The position numbers and the translations under genes are program-made. 64,000 bases of DNA from JBBSBL01 sp963735885 (GTDB taxonomy: Bacteria; Actinomycetota; Thermoleophilia; Solirubrobacterales; Solirubrobacteraceae), in contig CAVTMP010000007.1 of the NCBI GenBank assembly GCA_963735885.1, positions 496,001 to 560,000 on the forward strand, read 5' to 3'. Every line of letters begins with the position of its first letter. Positions within the stretch are counted from its first letter, which is position 1. The notes beneath the pieces were generated by a model that made no database searches, had not been told where the DNA came from, and saw nothing but the letters and a program-made list of their open reading frames with translations. Below are positions 48,477 to 56,584 of the stretch, piece by piece.

Positions 48477-50072
48477 GTGAACGCCGCCACCGCGAGCGCC
48501 GCCGCCACCGATCGCCTCGAGTCCTTCAGCCCGGCCACCGGCGAGCGGCTCGGCGCCGTCCCGGTCACGCCGCCGGACCGGGTCGGAGAGATCGTCGACG
48601 CCGTGGCCGGGGCCCAGCCGTTCTGGGCGGCGCTCGAGCCCGAGCACCGCGCCCGCTACCTGCGCCGCGCGGCGCAGGCCGTGATCGACGAGACCGACGA
48701 CCTCCGCGACCTGATCGCGCGCGAGCAGGGCAAGCCGCGCAACGAGGCCTATCTCATGGAGGTCCTGCCGACGATCGACACGCTGCGCTGGGTGGCCGAG
48801 CAGGGACCGCGGATCCTCGCCGACGAGGCGATCCCCACGCCTCAGGCCTTCCTCAGGACCAAGCGCTCCTCGTTCGTCTACGAGCCGCTCGGGGTGATCG
48901 CGGTCATCGCCCCGTGGAACTACCCCTGGTCGATCCCGCTCGGCGAGGTCGCGCTCGCGCTCGTCGCCGGCAACGGCGTCGTGCTGAAGCCGTCCTCGCT
49001 CACGCCGCTGCTCGGCGAGCGGATCGTGGCCCTGCTCGAGCGGGCGGGCGTGCCGGAGGGGCTGGTCCGCGTCGTCCACGGGCCGGGCACCGGCGCCGCG
49101 CTCGCCGAGGCGCCCGGCGTGGCCAAGGTCTTCTTCACCGGCTCGGTCGAGGCCGGGCGCTCGGTCGGCGCGGCGTGCGCCCGGCGCCTGGCCGGGTCGG
49201 TGCTCGAGCTCGGCGGCAAGGACCCGATGGTCGTGCTCCGGGACGCGCCGCTCGAGCACGCGATCGCCGGCGCGCTGTGGGCCGGCTTCGCGAACGCCGG
49301 CCAGACGTGCGCCGGCGTCGAGCGCGTCTACGTCGTGCGCGAGGTCGCCGATCGCTTCGTCGCCGGGGTGGTGGACGGCGCGCGCGCGCTGCGACTCGGC
49401 GACCCGCTCGGCTGGAGCACCGAGGTCGGCCCGATGATCTCCGCGGAGGAGCGCGACCGGGTGCGCGGGCTCGTCGACGACGCGGTCGCGGACGGAGCCG
49501 AGCTGCGCTGCGGCGGCCCGGTCGACCCGCCCGCGGGCCTGCGCGGCGCGTGGTACGCCCCGGCGGTGCTCACCGGCGCGACCCACGAGATGCGGATCAT
49601 GCGCGAGGAGATCTTCGGGCCGGTCGTCCCGATCGTCGTCGTGGACGGCGAGGAGGAAGCGGTCGCCCTGGCGAACGACTCGCGGTTCGGGCTCGGCGCG
49701 AGCGTGTGGACCCGGGACCGGGTCCGGGGCGAGCGGGTCGCCGCCCGCCTGGAGGCCGGGATGACCTGGATCAACGACCACATGTACTCCCACGGCGCGT
49801 GCCAGTGCTCGTGGGGCGGGGTGAAGGACTCCGGCCTCGGGCGCACCCACTCGAAGTTCGGGCTCTACGCATGCGCGAACGTCAAGCTCCGGGTCTGGGA
49901 GCCCTCCCGGCTGCGCGATCTGTGGTGGCATCCGTACGACGCCGACCTCGGGCGGGCCATGAAGCAGATGGCCGCCGTGCTCTACGGACGCGAGTCCCAG
50001 CGCCTCGGGGCGCTGCGGGCGGGCGCGCGCCCGCTCGCGCGCGTGGCGCGCCGACTGCTGCGCGAGCGCTGA
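48477..50072 (+). CDS. Aldehyde dehydrogenase (succinate-semialdehyde/coniferyl-type)
   Basis: A 531-residue ALDH with a longer C-terminal tail than usual. Cofactor site GVIAVIAPWNYPWSIPLGEV and FFTGSVEAGRSVGAACARRL, general base in SVLELGGKDPMVVL, catalytic cysteine in FANAGQTCAGVERVYVVREV, and MREEIFGPVVPIVVVDGEEE. The tail (WEPSRLRDLWWHPYD onwards) is typical of membrane-associated ALDHs acting on longer or aromatic aldehydes. Substrate unknown. GTG 48477 chosen because of the CATACT 8 nt upstream. Confidence 0.92.
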   Translation: MNAATASAAATDRLESFSPATGERLGAVPVTPPDRVGEIVDAVAGAQPFWAALEPEHRARYLRRAAQAVIDETDDLRDLIAREQGKPRNEAYLMEVLPTIDTLRWVAEQGPRILADEAIPTPQAFLRTKRSSFVYEPLGVIAVIAPWNYPWSIPLGEVALALVAGNGVVLKPSSLTPLLGERIVALLERAGVPEGLVRVVHGPGTGAALAEAPGVAKVFFTGSVEAGRSVGAACARRLAGSVLELGGKDPMVVLRDAPLEHAIAGALWAGFANAGQTCAGVERVYVVREVADRFVAGVVDGARALRLGDPLGWSTEVGPMISAEERDRVRGLVDDAVADGAELRCGGPVDPPAGLRGAWYAPAVLTGATHEMRIMREEIFGPVVPIVVVDGEEEAVALANDSRFGLGASVWTRDRVRGERVAARLEAGMTWINDHMYSHGACQCSWGGVKDSGLGRTHSKFGLYACANVKLRVWEPSRLRDLWWHPYDADLGRAMKQMAAVLYGRESQRLGALRAGARPLARVARRLLRER

Positions 50073-50094
50073 GCGCCGCGGCGGCGCCACATCC

Positions 50095-50590
50095 GGCTAG
50101 ATCGCCCGGCGACGCCAGCCCCAGCCGCAGCGCCCCCGCGGCGGCGAGCATCGCCTCGCGACCGGTCCGCCCGGCGCCCACGGTGCTCGCGAAGCCGTGG
50201 GCGAGCCCGGCGTGGCGGCAGAGCGCCGTGCGGACGCCGGCGTCGCGCAGCCGCGCGGCGTACGCCTCGCCCTCGTCGCGCAGCGGATCGAAGCCCGCGG
50301 TCGCGACGTAGGCGGGCGCGACGCCCCGCAGGTCGACCGCCCGCAGCGGCGAGATGCGCGGGTCGGCCGGGTCGGCGTCGGCGGCCGGACCGGAGAGGAA
50401 GTGGCCCCAGTACCAGTCCATGCCGGCGGCGGTGAGGAGGAAGCCCTCGCGGAACACCTCCCACGAGCGGGCCTTCTCGACCCGGTCGGCGACCGGATAG
50501 ATCAGGAGCTGGAAGGCCGGGGACGGCCCGCCGTCGGCGGCGGCCCGCTGCGCGACGACGGCGGCGAGATGGCCGCCGGCGCTGGTTGAC
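50095..50590 (-). pseudogene. C-terminal remnant of an HSL-family esterase
   Basis: The frame begins abruptly at TSAGGHLAAVVAQRAAADGG, the second half of a GDSAGG nucleophile elbow (the Ser is in the truncated motif), then FQLLIYPVADRVEKARSWEV, AYVATAGFDPLRDEGEAYAA (acid) and RHAGLAHGFAST (histidine). Upstream of SAGG the homology stops at about 50590, and there is no stop where the protein should end. The missing N-terminus seems to lie at 51366-51870, beyond an inserted piece of another gene. Confidence 0.75.
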
Positions 50591-50624
50591 GTGTACTGCC
50601 TGAGACTCCGAAGCTCGCAGCGCT

Positions 50625-51345
50625 CTAGGAGCGAACTGCCACGCGGCGAGCCACGGCCGAGAACTCCTTGCCGATCACCGCCGCGTCTGCAGCACTGCTT
50701 CTCGCGCTCCCCAGTCGATCGATCGGCGCAGCCCCTCGCCGTCGCCGCCCGACCGCGCCGGGCCGGTCGGCGCCGAGCCCCCGCGAGTTCCCGCCGCTGA
50801 TCAGCGACCGCACGACCTCCTCGATGAAGAACGGATTGCCGCCGGTGCGCTCGCGGACAGTCCCACGCCGTCGGCGCAGGCATCGCCGGAAGGCGGCGAG
50901 CGCGTCGTCGACCGCCGCCGGGCCGGGCGGCGCCAGGGCGGTAGGCGGGAGAGGACCCGACGCCCGCGGCGGCAGTACTCGGGCGGAAGTTGACGAACGG
51001 TGAGGCCCCGGGTGCCCTGCGACGCCTCGACGTGGTAGGCGAGCAATACGTCGCTGGCGGGTCCCTCCAGTGCAGGTCCTCGATGACGGTGCGCGCCGGG
51101 CTCGCGGTCGCTCTGGCGCGATCAGGCGCTTGCACGACGTCGAGCAGCCGGCGCTGGCGCGCCTCGGGATCGATGCGCGGCGGCGGGCGCTCGGATCGGG
51201 AACGCCGAGGAAGTCGACGAGCAGCGGCAGGTCGTCGGCGAAGCTCGTCGAGCAGCAGGAGGTCGCCGACGACCCGCTCGCGCGCGGTCTGGTCGGAGTC
51301 CTGCTCGGTGACGTGGAAGTAGTGCGACGATCTGCAGCGGCGCGC
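50625..51345 (-). pseudogene. Fragment of an AAA-ATPase-bearing adenylate cyclase/LuxR-type regulator
   Basis: Pieces in different frames match the ATPase part of large signalling proteins: ADDLPLLVDFLGVPDPSARR (about 51200), RTVIEDLHWRDPPATY (about 51060), YHVEASQGTRGLTV, and VRERTGGNPFFIEEVVRSLI to AAVIGKEFSAVARRVAVRS, ending at TAG 50625. Expected stretches between them are missing, so there have been deletions as well as frameshifts. No cyclase domain or start remains. It splits the esterase. Confidence 0.7.
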
Positions 51346-51365
51346 GGGGTCGGCGTCGGCGGCGC

Positions 51366-51870
51366 CGCCGGGACGTAGAGCCGCGCCGGCAGCGGCGCGA
51401 CAGTCGCCAGCGGCTCTTGCGACACCGCCTCGCCACGATCCGTCCTGCGGCTGCCGGCGGGGTCCGCGCCCGGTCGGCTCGGCTCGTCCGCGCCCGCGAC
51501 GGTGCGGTCCTCGACGGCGGCGAGCGCCGCCGGGCGGCCCGCGACCAGGCGGGTGCGCAGCGCCCGGTCGTCCCGTGCCGCGGCCACGTCTGCAGCGTCT
51601 CGACGCCCGGACGGTCGCGGGTCAGGCGCAGAACGAGCCGACTCGGGTCGAGCTCGAGGCCTTCGCGCCGCACCGGCCCGCGGCCAGCCGCCGCTGGACG
51701 GCGGGCGGCAGGCAAGGACGAGCGCGATCTCCGGGTCGAGCTCGAGGCCGTCGCGCCGCACCGGCCCGCCGGCCAGCCGCCGCTGGACGGCGGGCGGCAG
51801 GGCGAGCAGCGTGCGGAGCGCACCGGCCTGGACGCGCTCGGAGGGTGAGAGGGGCGGCGCCGGCACGGTG
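51366..51870 (-). pseudogene. N-terminal remnant of the HSL-family esterase
   Basis: The frame gives RTLLALPPAVQRRLAGGPVR, RDGLELDPEIALVLA, then after disturbed sequence RTRLVAGRPAALAAVEDRTV and APLPARLYVPA, the usual N-terminal cap and first strand of HSL-type esterases. A 69-bp direct repeat (51644-51712 and 51732-51801) duplicates the PPAVQRRLAGG...LDP segment and breaks the frame. Homology to the esterase ends near 51366, where the cyclase-like piece begins. Confidence 0.65.
51644..51801 (+). repeat. 69-bp direct repeat in the esterase remnant
   Basis: The segment from CGGGTCGAGCTCGAGGCC to GGCGGGCGGCAGG occurs at 51644-51712 and 51732-51801 with about four differences and 19 bp between copies. 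Shorter repeats of ACGCCGGTCG-N-ATCGCGCGGGC occur near 51902 and 51950. Confidence 0.75.
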
Positions 51871-52012
51871 GGTGCGGAGCCTGCCACAGCCGGAGTCGTG
51901 GACGCCGGTCGGATCGCGCGGGCGAGGGCGCGCGGCCGGCTCGCCCCGGACGCCGGTCGCATCGCGCGGGCCCGGGCTCAAGCCCGGCGGCGCGACGGAC
52001 GATGAGGCGGGC

Positions 52013-53116
52013 ATGCCCTTCGTGCTCGACGAGGCGCTCCGCGCCGCTGTCGATGCCGGCGCCTCGGACCTCCACCTCAAGGTGGGTGCCCGGCCGCGCG
52101 CCCGCGTCGACGGCGAGCTGACCGCGCTCGGCTCCCTCCCCCCGCTCACCCCCGAGGACGTCGCCGCGATCTCCGAGACCGTCATCACGACCGACGGCAA
52201 GGCCGCGGACCTCGACGCGCACGGGGCCGCCGACCTCTCCTACGCGACCGCCGACGGCCGCTTCCGCGTGGCGGCGTTCGTCCTGCGCGGCCATCACTCG
52301 TTCGTCTTCCGCGTCGTGCCCGGCGCGCCCGACGGCACGGGTCTCGGGATCCCGGAGGTCGTCCTCTCCTGGGCGGACGCCCCGCGCGGCCTCGTCGTCG
52401 TGACCGGGCCCTCGGGCATGGGCAAGTCGACGACCTGCGCCGCGCTCGTGGACCGGGTCAACCGGACGCGCGACTGCCACGTGGTGACGATCGAGGACCC
52501 GGTCGAGTACCTCCATTCCGATGCGAGGGCGCTGATCTCCCAGCGGGAGATCGGGATCGACGCGCCGACCTATCACGACGCCCTGCGCGCCGCCCTGCGC
52601 CAGGACCCCGACGTGATCCTCGTCGGCGAGGTCCGCGACTCCGACACCGCCGACACCGCGTTGCGCGCGGCGGAGACCGGCCATCTCGTGCTCTGCACCA
52701 TGCACACCAGCGACGCGCCCGACACCGTCCAGCGCTTCCTCGCGCTGTTCAGCGACCAGGCCGCCGACCTCGCCCGGCGCACGCTCGCCTCGACGCTCGT
52801 CGGCATCGTGAGCCAGCGCCTCGTGCCCGCCGAGGACGGCGGGCGGGCGCTCGCCGCCGAGGTGCTCGTGAACACGACGCGGATCGCCGACCTCATCGGC
52901 CAGGGCGCATCCGCGGCCGACGTCTCCACCGCGATCGCCGACGGCGACTACTACGGCATGCGCACCTTCGACCAGTCGCTGCTCGACCTCGTGCGTCGCG
53001 GCGTGGTCGCCCCGGATCGGGGCGCCGAGTTCGCCTCGAGCCCGCACGACTTCCGCCTCATGCTCAACGGGGCGGCGCCCAAGCGGCTGGGCGAGCCGTC
53101 CTACGTGCGGGCCTGA
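52013..53116 (+). CDS. pilT: PilT/PilU-type twitching ATPase
   Basis: A 367-residue retraction-type ATPase. N-terminal PAS-like part (LDEALRAAVDAGASDLHLKV), Walker A VVVTGPSGMGKSTTCAALVD, Asp box VVTIEDPVEYLHSDARALIS, Walker B QDPDVILVGEVRDSDTADTA and His box TGHLVLCTMHTSDAPDTVQR. It would drive pilus retraction or a related type IV machine; no pilin, PilB or PilC gene is in the window. The start context GATGAGGCGGGC upstream of ATG 52013 is a weak ribosome binding site. A 32-bp imperfect duplication follows its 3' end. Confidence 0.93.
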   Translation: MPFVLDEALRAAVDAGASDLHLKVGARPRARVDGELTALGSLPPLTPEDVAAISETVITTDGKAADLDAHGAADLSYATADGRFRVAAFVLRGHHSFVFRVVPGAPDGTGLGIPEVVLSWADAPRGLVVVTGPSGMGKSTTCAALVDRVNRTRDCHVVTIEDPVEYLHSDARALISQREIGIDAPTYHDALRAALRQDPDVILVGEVRDSDTADTALRAAETGHLVLCTMHTSDAPDTVQRFLALFSDQAADLARRTLASTLVGIVSQRLVPAEDGGRALAAEVLVNTTRIADLIGQGASAADVSTAIADGDYYGMRTFDQSLLDLVRRGVVAPDRGAEFASSPHDFRLMLNGAAPKRLGEPSYVRA

Positions 53117-53167
53117 GCGCGCGCGGGCGGCGCGGGCCGTCCCACGTGCGGGCCCGGGCGCGCGCGG
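53095..53167 (+). repeat. 32-bp imperfect direct duplication across the pilT stop
   Basis: The segment 53095-53126 (GCCGTCCTACGTGCGGGCC onwards, including the TGA) recurs at 53136-53167 with about four changes; the second copy has lost the stop codon. Confidence 0.65.
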
Positions 53168-54067
53168 CTACGCGGCCGCCCGGCGGGCCTCCGCCCGCGG
53201 GGGGCCCGGTACCAGGCGACCGCCGGCCACCGGCGTGTTGCGCACCGCGCCGGGCAGCAGGGGCAGGAGCACGCGCTTGACGTACGCCGCGCCGCCGAGG
53301 CGCGCGACCTCGCGCACGGGATCCCACGAGAGCCCGTACTGGCGGCGGATGTGCGCCGGGAGCGACCCGACGAGGGCGAAGTTCACGCTCTCCACCAGCC
53401 AGCGCAGGTGCCGCGGTGCCGGCGGGTGGAGGACGACGGCCGTCGCCAGATCCCGCGCGCGGGGGGTCACGTGCAGCTCGCCGCCGTGCAGCATCCCGGC
53501 CATGTAGGCGTCGAAGGCCTCGATGTCGGCCGGCATCTCGCGGTCGCGGAGGCCGAAGGAGCGGCCGACCACGCGGTAGTCCCGCCACAGCGCGTCGCGT
53601 TCGTCGCGGTCGAGGTCGCCGACGTAGAGCCGGTAGATCCGGTCGGCGGAGTCGACGAGCGCGGCGAGGGTCCAGAGCAGGTACCTGGGGTCGTCGGCCG
53701 CGTAGGGCGTGCCCGCCGCGAAGCGTCCGGCGGGCTCGGGCAGCTCGCCGCGGATCCGGGCGTGGACGCGGCGCACCCGGGCGGTCATCACGTCGGCGTC
53801 CTGGCGGCGGCCGAAGTAGATCGTGTTCATGATCGTCGCCGTGCGGGCGAGGCGGCCGTGCGGGTCGCCCATCCCGGTGGTCCGGTCGTAGAAGCCCTCG
53901 AACATCACCGGGTGGGCGGCCTGGAGCATCAGCGCGCGGGCTCCCGAGAAGGCCACGATGAGGTCGCGGTTGACCCGCCGGATCAGCGCGTCGTCCTCGA
54001 AGTAGCCCTCGCCGGGCGCGGCGGCGAGGAACGGGATGGGGCGGAACGAGGTGCCGGTGGTGGCCAT
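53168..54067 (-). CDS. DUF2236 (Lcp/MpaB-like) oxygenase-family protein
   Basis: A 299-residue protein of the DUF2236 group, which includes latex-clearing and MpaB-like haem proteins. Family segments: GARALMLQAAHPVMFEGFYD, DPHGRLARTATIMNTIYFGR, TPYAADDPRYLLWTLAALVD and the AFDAYMAGMLHGGELHVTP region. Histidines in QAAHPV and LLWTL context are the usual haem-side positions. Actinobacteria often carry many copies. Substrate unknown. ATG 54067 faces the sirC-like gene across 60 bp. Confidence 0.85.
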   Translation of the reverse strand: MATTGTSFRPIPFLAAAPGEGYFEDDALIRRVNRDLIVAFSGARALMLQAAHPVMFEGFYDRTTGMGDPHGRLARTATIMNTIYFGRRQDADVMTARVRRVHARIRGELPEPAGRFAAGTPYAADDPRYLLWTLAALVDSADRIYRLYVGDLDRDERDALWRDYRVVGRSFGLRDREMPADIEAFDAYMAGMLHGGELHVTPRARDLATAVVLHPPAPRHLRWLVESVNFALVGSLPAHIRRQYGLSWDPVREVARLGGAAYVKRVLLPLLPGAVRNTPVAGGRLVPGPPRAEARRAAA

Positions 54068-54112
54068 GGGCGGTGATCGGGGAGCTGGCCCGTCCCCGTG
54101 GATACGAGCGTC

Positions 54113-54118
54113 TACGCT
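54113..54118 (+). promoter_or_regulatory. -10-like TACGCT before the sirC-like gene
   Basis: TACGCT is 9 nt before ATG 54128, with no ribosome binding site. Supports ATG 54128 over the in-frame GTG at 54098. Confidence 0.45.
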
Positions 54119-54127
54119 ACGGCGACC

Positions 54128-54865
54128 ATGCCAGCCCAGGCCTATCGGGGCAAGGAGTGCGTCTGCCAGCTGCGGCGCGGGATCTGCGACCAGTCCTGCG
54201 TGCGCGACATGCTGGCCACGCCGTTCTACATCGCGTGCCTGAAGCTGACGGGGCGTTCGTGCCTCGTCGTCGGGGCGGGCGAGGTCGGCCTGGAGAAGGT
54301 CGAGGGCCTGCTCGCGTGCGACGCGGACGTCGTCGTCGTCGCGCCCGCGGCCGAGCCGGAGATCGAGCGCCTCGCGGCCGAGGGCTCGCTGGCGTGGGAG
54401 CGCCGGCCCTACGCCCCCGCCGACCTCGCCGGGCGCTTCATGGTCATCGCCGCGACGAACGACTCCGAGGTGAACATCGGGGTGTTCGAGGACGCGGAGC
54501 GCCGGGCGATGCTCGCGAACGTCGTCGACGTCCCGCCGCTGTGCAACTTCATCCTCCCCGCCGTCGTCCGCACCGGCCCGCTGGCGATCGCGATCTCGAC
54601 CGCGGGTGCGTCGCCGGCGCTCGCCAAGCGCATGAAGCGGGAGATCTCCGAGCTCTTCGGCGAGGACTACGCGCGGCTGGCGGTGATGCTCAACGACGCC
54701 CGCGGCTGGGCGAAGTCGACGCTCCCGACCTACCAGGACCGCAAGGCGTTCTTCGAGTCGATCGTGAACGGCGAGCCCGATCCGATCGACCTGCTGCGCG
54801 CCGGCGACGAGCGCGCGGTGGCCGACCTCATCGCCGCCGCGCAGCGGACGCACGCCCCGGCGTAG
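54128..54865 (+). CDS. Precorrin-2 dehydrogenase/sirohydrochlorin ferrochelatase-like protein with Cys-rich N-terminus
   Basis: A 245-residue protein of the Met8/CysG-N/SirC type, which makes sirohydrochlorin from precorrin-2 and may insert iron. The NAD site is GRSCLVVGAGEVGLEKVEGL; PLCNFILPAVVRTGPLAIAI, STAGASPALAKRMKREISEL and the C-terminal helices are typical. Unusual are four cysteines in the first 24 residues (C11, C13, C20, C24 in ECVCQLRRGICDQSC), which could bind zinc or an iron-sulfur cluster. Opens the tetrapyrrole/cofactor gene run. Confidence 0.9.
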   Translation: MPAQAYRGKECVCQLRRGICDQSCVRDMLATPFYIACLKLTGRSCLVVGAGEVGLEKVEGLLACDADVVVVAPAAEPEIERLAAEGSLAWERRPYAPADLAGRFMVIAATNDSEVNIGVFEDAERRAMLANVVDVPPLCNFILPAVVRTGPLAIAISTAGASPALAKRMKREISELFGEDYARLAVMLNDARGWAKSTLPTYQDRKAFFESIVNGEPDPIDLLRAGDERAVADLIAAAQRTHAPA

Positions 54866-54892
54866 GGGACGGCCCGCGTCACTCCGCGGCGT

Positions 54893-54898
54893 CATGAT
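54893..54898 (+). promoter_or_regulatory. -10-like CATGAT before moaC
   Basis: CATGAT is 6 nt before ATG 54905. Weaker match than the others; moaC could also be read from the sirC transcript. Confidence 0.35.
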
Positions 54899-54904
54899 GG
54901 CCCC

Positions 54905-55392
54905 ATGACGGACCTCACCCACCTCGACGCCGACGGGCGCGCCCGCATGGTCGACGTCTCCGAGAAGCCGGAGACCGCTGCGCCGCGCGGTGGCGCGCGC
55001 CATCGTGCGCATGAGCCCGGAGACGGCCGCGGCGGTCCGCGACGGCGACGCGCCCAAGGGCGCCGTCCTCGCCACCGCGCGGCTCGCCGGCATCCAGGCG
55101 GCGAAGCGGACCGGCGAGCTCATCCCGCTCTGCCATCCGCTGCCGCTCGACCACGTCGACGTCGCCTCGGCGCTCGACGCCGCGGCGGGCACCGTCACGC
55201 TCGACCGCCGAGGCGCGGACGCTCGGCCGCACCGGGGTCGAGATGGAGGCCATGACCGCCGCCGCCATCGCCGCCCTCACCGTCTACGACATGGTGAAGG
55301 GGATCGAGCGCGGCGTGGCGGTCGCCGAGGTCGTGCTGCTCGAGAAGTCGGGCGGCCGGTCGGGAACGTGGCGGCGGGAAGGCCCGGGGTGA
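54905..55392 (+). CDS. moaC: MoaC, cyclic pyranopterin monophosphate synthase (two extra bases)
   Basis: Second step of molybdenum-cofactor synthesis. Corrected protein of about 161 residues: THLDADGRARMVDVSEKPET, then RRAVARAIVRMSPETAAAVR, GELIPLCHPLPLDHVDV, GRTGVEMEAMTAAAIAALTV, YDMVKGIERG. Two frame changes occur at doublets 54976-54977, AC(CG)CTG, and 55202-55203, CT(CG)ACC; either base alone gives a synonymous codon. The span of 488 nt is 3n+2, as expected for two extra bases. Coupled to mog through GTGA. Confidence 0.85.
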
Positions 55393-55883
55393 GCGAGGTG
55401 CGCGCCGCGATCGTCACCGTCTCGACCTCGGTCGCCCGCGGAGAGGCCGAGGACGTCTCGGGGCCGGCGCTCGCGCGCGCCGCCGAGGACGCCGGCGCCG
55501 AGATCGTCGCGACCGATGTCGTGGCCGACGACCGCAACGCGATCGCCGCGACGTTGCGCCGGCACGCCGACGCCGGCACGCCGCTCGTCTTCACCACCGG
55601 CGGCACCGGGCTCACCCCCGACGACGTGACCCCGGAGGCGACGCGCGACGTGATCGACCGCGACGCGCCGGGGTTCGCCGAGGCGATGCGCGCCGAGTCG
55701 CTGCGCCACACGCCGCTCGGGATCCTCACCCGCGGCGTGTCGGGAATCGCCGGGCGGACCCTGATCGTGAACCTGCCCGGGAACCCGAAGGCCGTCGACC
55801 AGCTCTTCCCGGTTCTCGCCCCCACGCTCCGCCACGCCGCCGCGACCCTGGGGCGCGAGGGTGGCCGCGACGCGGCTCCTTGA
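55389..55883 (+). CDS. mog: MogA/MoaB-type molybdopterin adenylyltransferase
   Basis: A 164-residue protein that adenylylates molybdopterin before metal insertion. RAAIVTVSTSVARGEAEDVS, PLVFTTGGTGLTPDDVTPEA and GRTLIVNLPGNPKAVDQLFP are the conserved loops. GTG 55389 overlaps the moaC stop; its own stop lies 23 nt inside ccmA. No frame problem. Confidence 0.93.
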   Translation: MSEVRAAIVTVSTSVARGEAEDVSGPALARAAEDAGAEIVATDVVADDRNAIAATLRRHADAGTPLVFTTGGTGLTPDDVTPEATRDVIDRDAPGFAEAMRAESLRHTPLGILTRGVSGIAGRTLIVNLPGNPKAVDQLFPVLAPTLRHAAATLGREGGRDAAP

Positions 55884-56584
55884 CCGCCACGGCGCAGCCG
55901 CCGCGGCGCCGGCCATCGAGCTCCGCGGGGTCGGCCGCCGCTACGGCGAGCGGGTGGCCCTGCGGGACGTGACGCTGGCGCTCCCGGAGGGCGCCACGCT
56001 CGTCGTGCTCGGGCCCAACGGCGCGGGCAAGTCGACCCTGCTGCGCATCCTGGCCACGCTGCTGCGCCCCCACGCGGGCACGTGCCGGGTTCTCGGTGCC
56101 GAGCTGCCCGCGCCACGGCCATGCCGTGCGCGGCCGGGTCGGGCTGCTCGGCCACGAGCCGCTGCTCTACCGCGACCTCAGCGGCCGCGAGAACCTCCGC
56201 TACCAGGCGCGCCTGTACGGCGTCGGGCGCGAGCGCGTCGAGGCGGTGCTCGACGCCGTGGGGATGGACCGGCGCGCCGACGAGCCCGTGCGGCTGCTCT
56301 CCCGCGGCATGGTCCAGCGGCTCGCGGTCGCCCGCGCCATGCTCCACGAGCCGGAGCTGCTGCTGCTCGACGAGCCGCGCGCCAACCTCGACCCCGGCGC
56401 GGCGGACCGGCTCGAGCCGCTCGTCGGCCGCGGGTCGGGGCGCACGCGGGTGGTGACCAGCCACGACCCGGTCGGCGGGCTCGCGGAGGCCGACCTCGCG
56501 CTCGGCCTGCGCGGCGGCCGCCCGGCGTTCTGCGCCCCGCCCGCCGAGATCGGCCCCGACGCCGTCGCGGAGCTCTACCGCTGA
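55861..56584 (+). CDS. ccmA: CcmA, haem exporter ATP-binding protein (one extra base)
   Basis: ATPase of the CcmABCD haem-handling ABC complex for cytochrome c maturation. Walker A VVLGPNGAGKSTLLRILATL, signature RLLSRGMVQRLAVARAML (the LSRGMxQR form typical of CcmA) and Walker B ELLLLDEPRANLDPGA. The frame changes at 56112-56113, GC(GC)CAC, giving 240 residues when one base is dropped; 724 nt is 3n+1. GTG 55861 overlaps mog; the stop overlaps the ccmB ATG. Confidence 0.87.

Noticed and set aside
50073..52012. Insertion sequence as the cause of the gene graveyard
   Set aside because: No transposase motif, terminal inverted repeats or target-site duplication were found.
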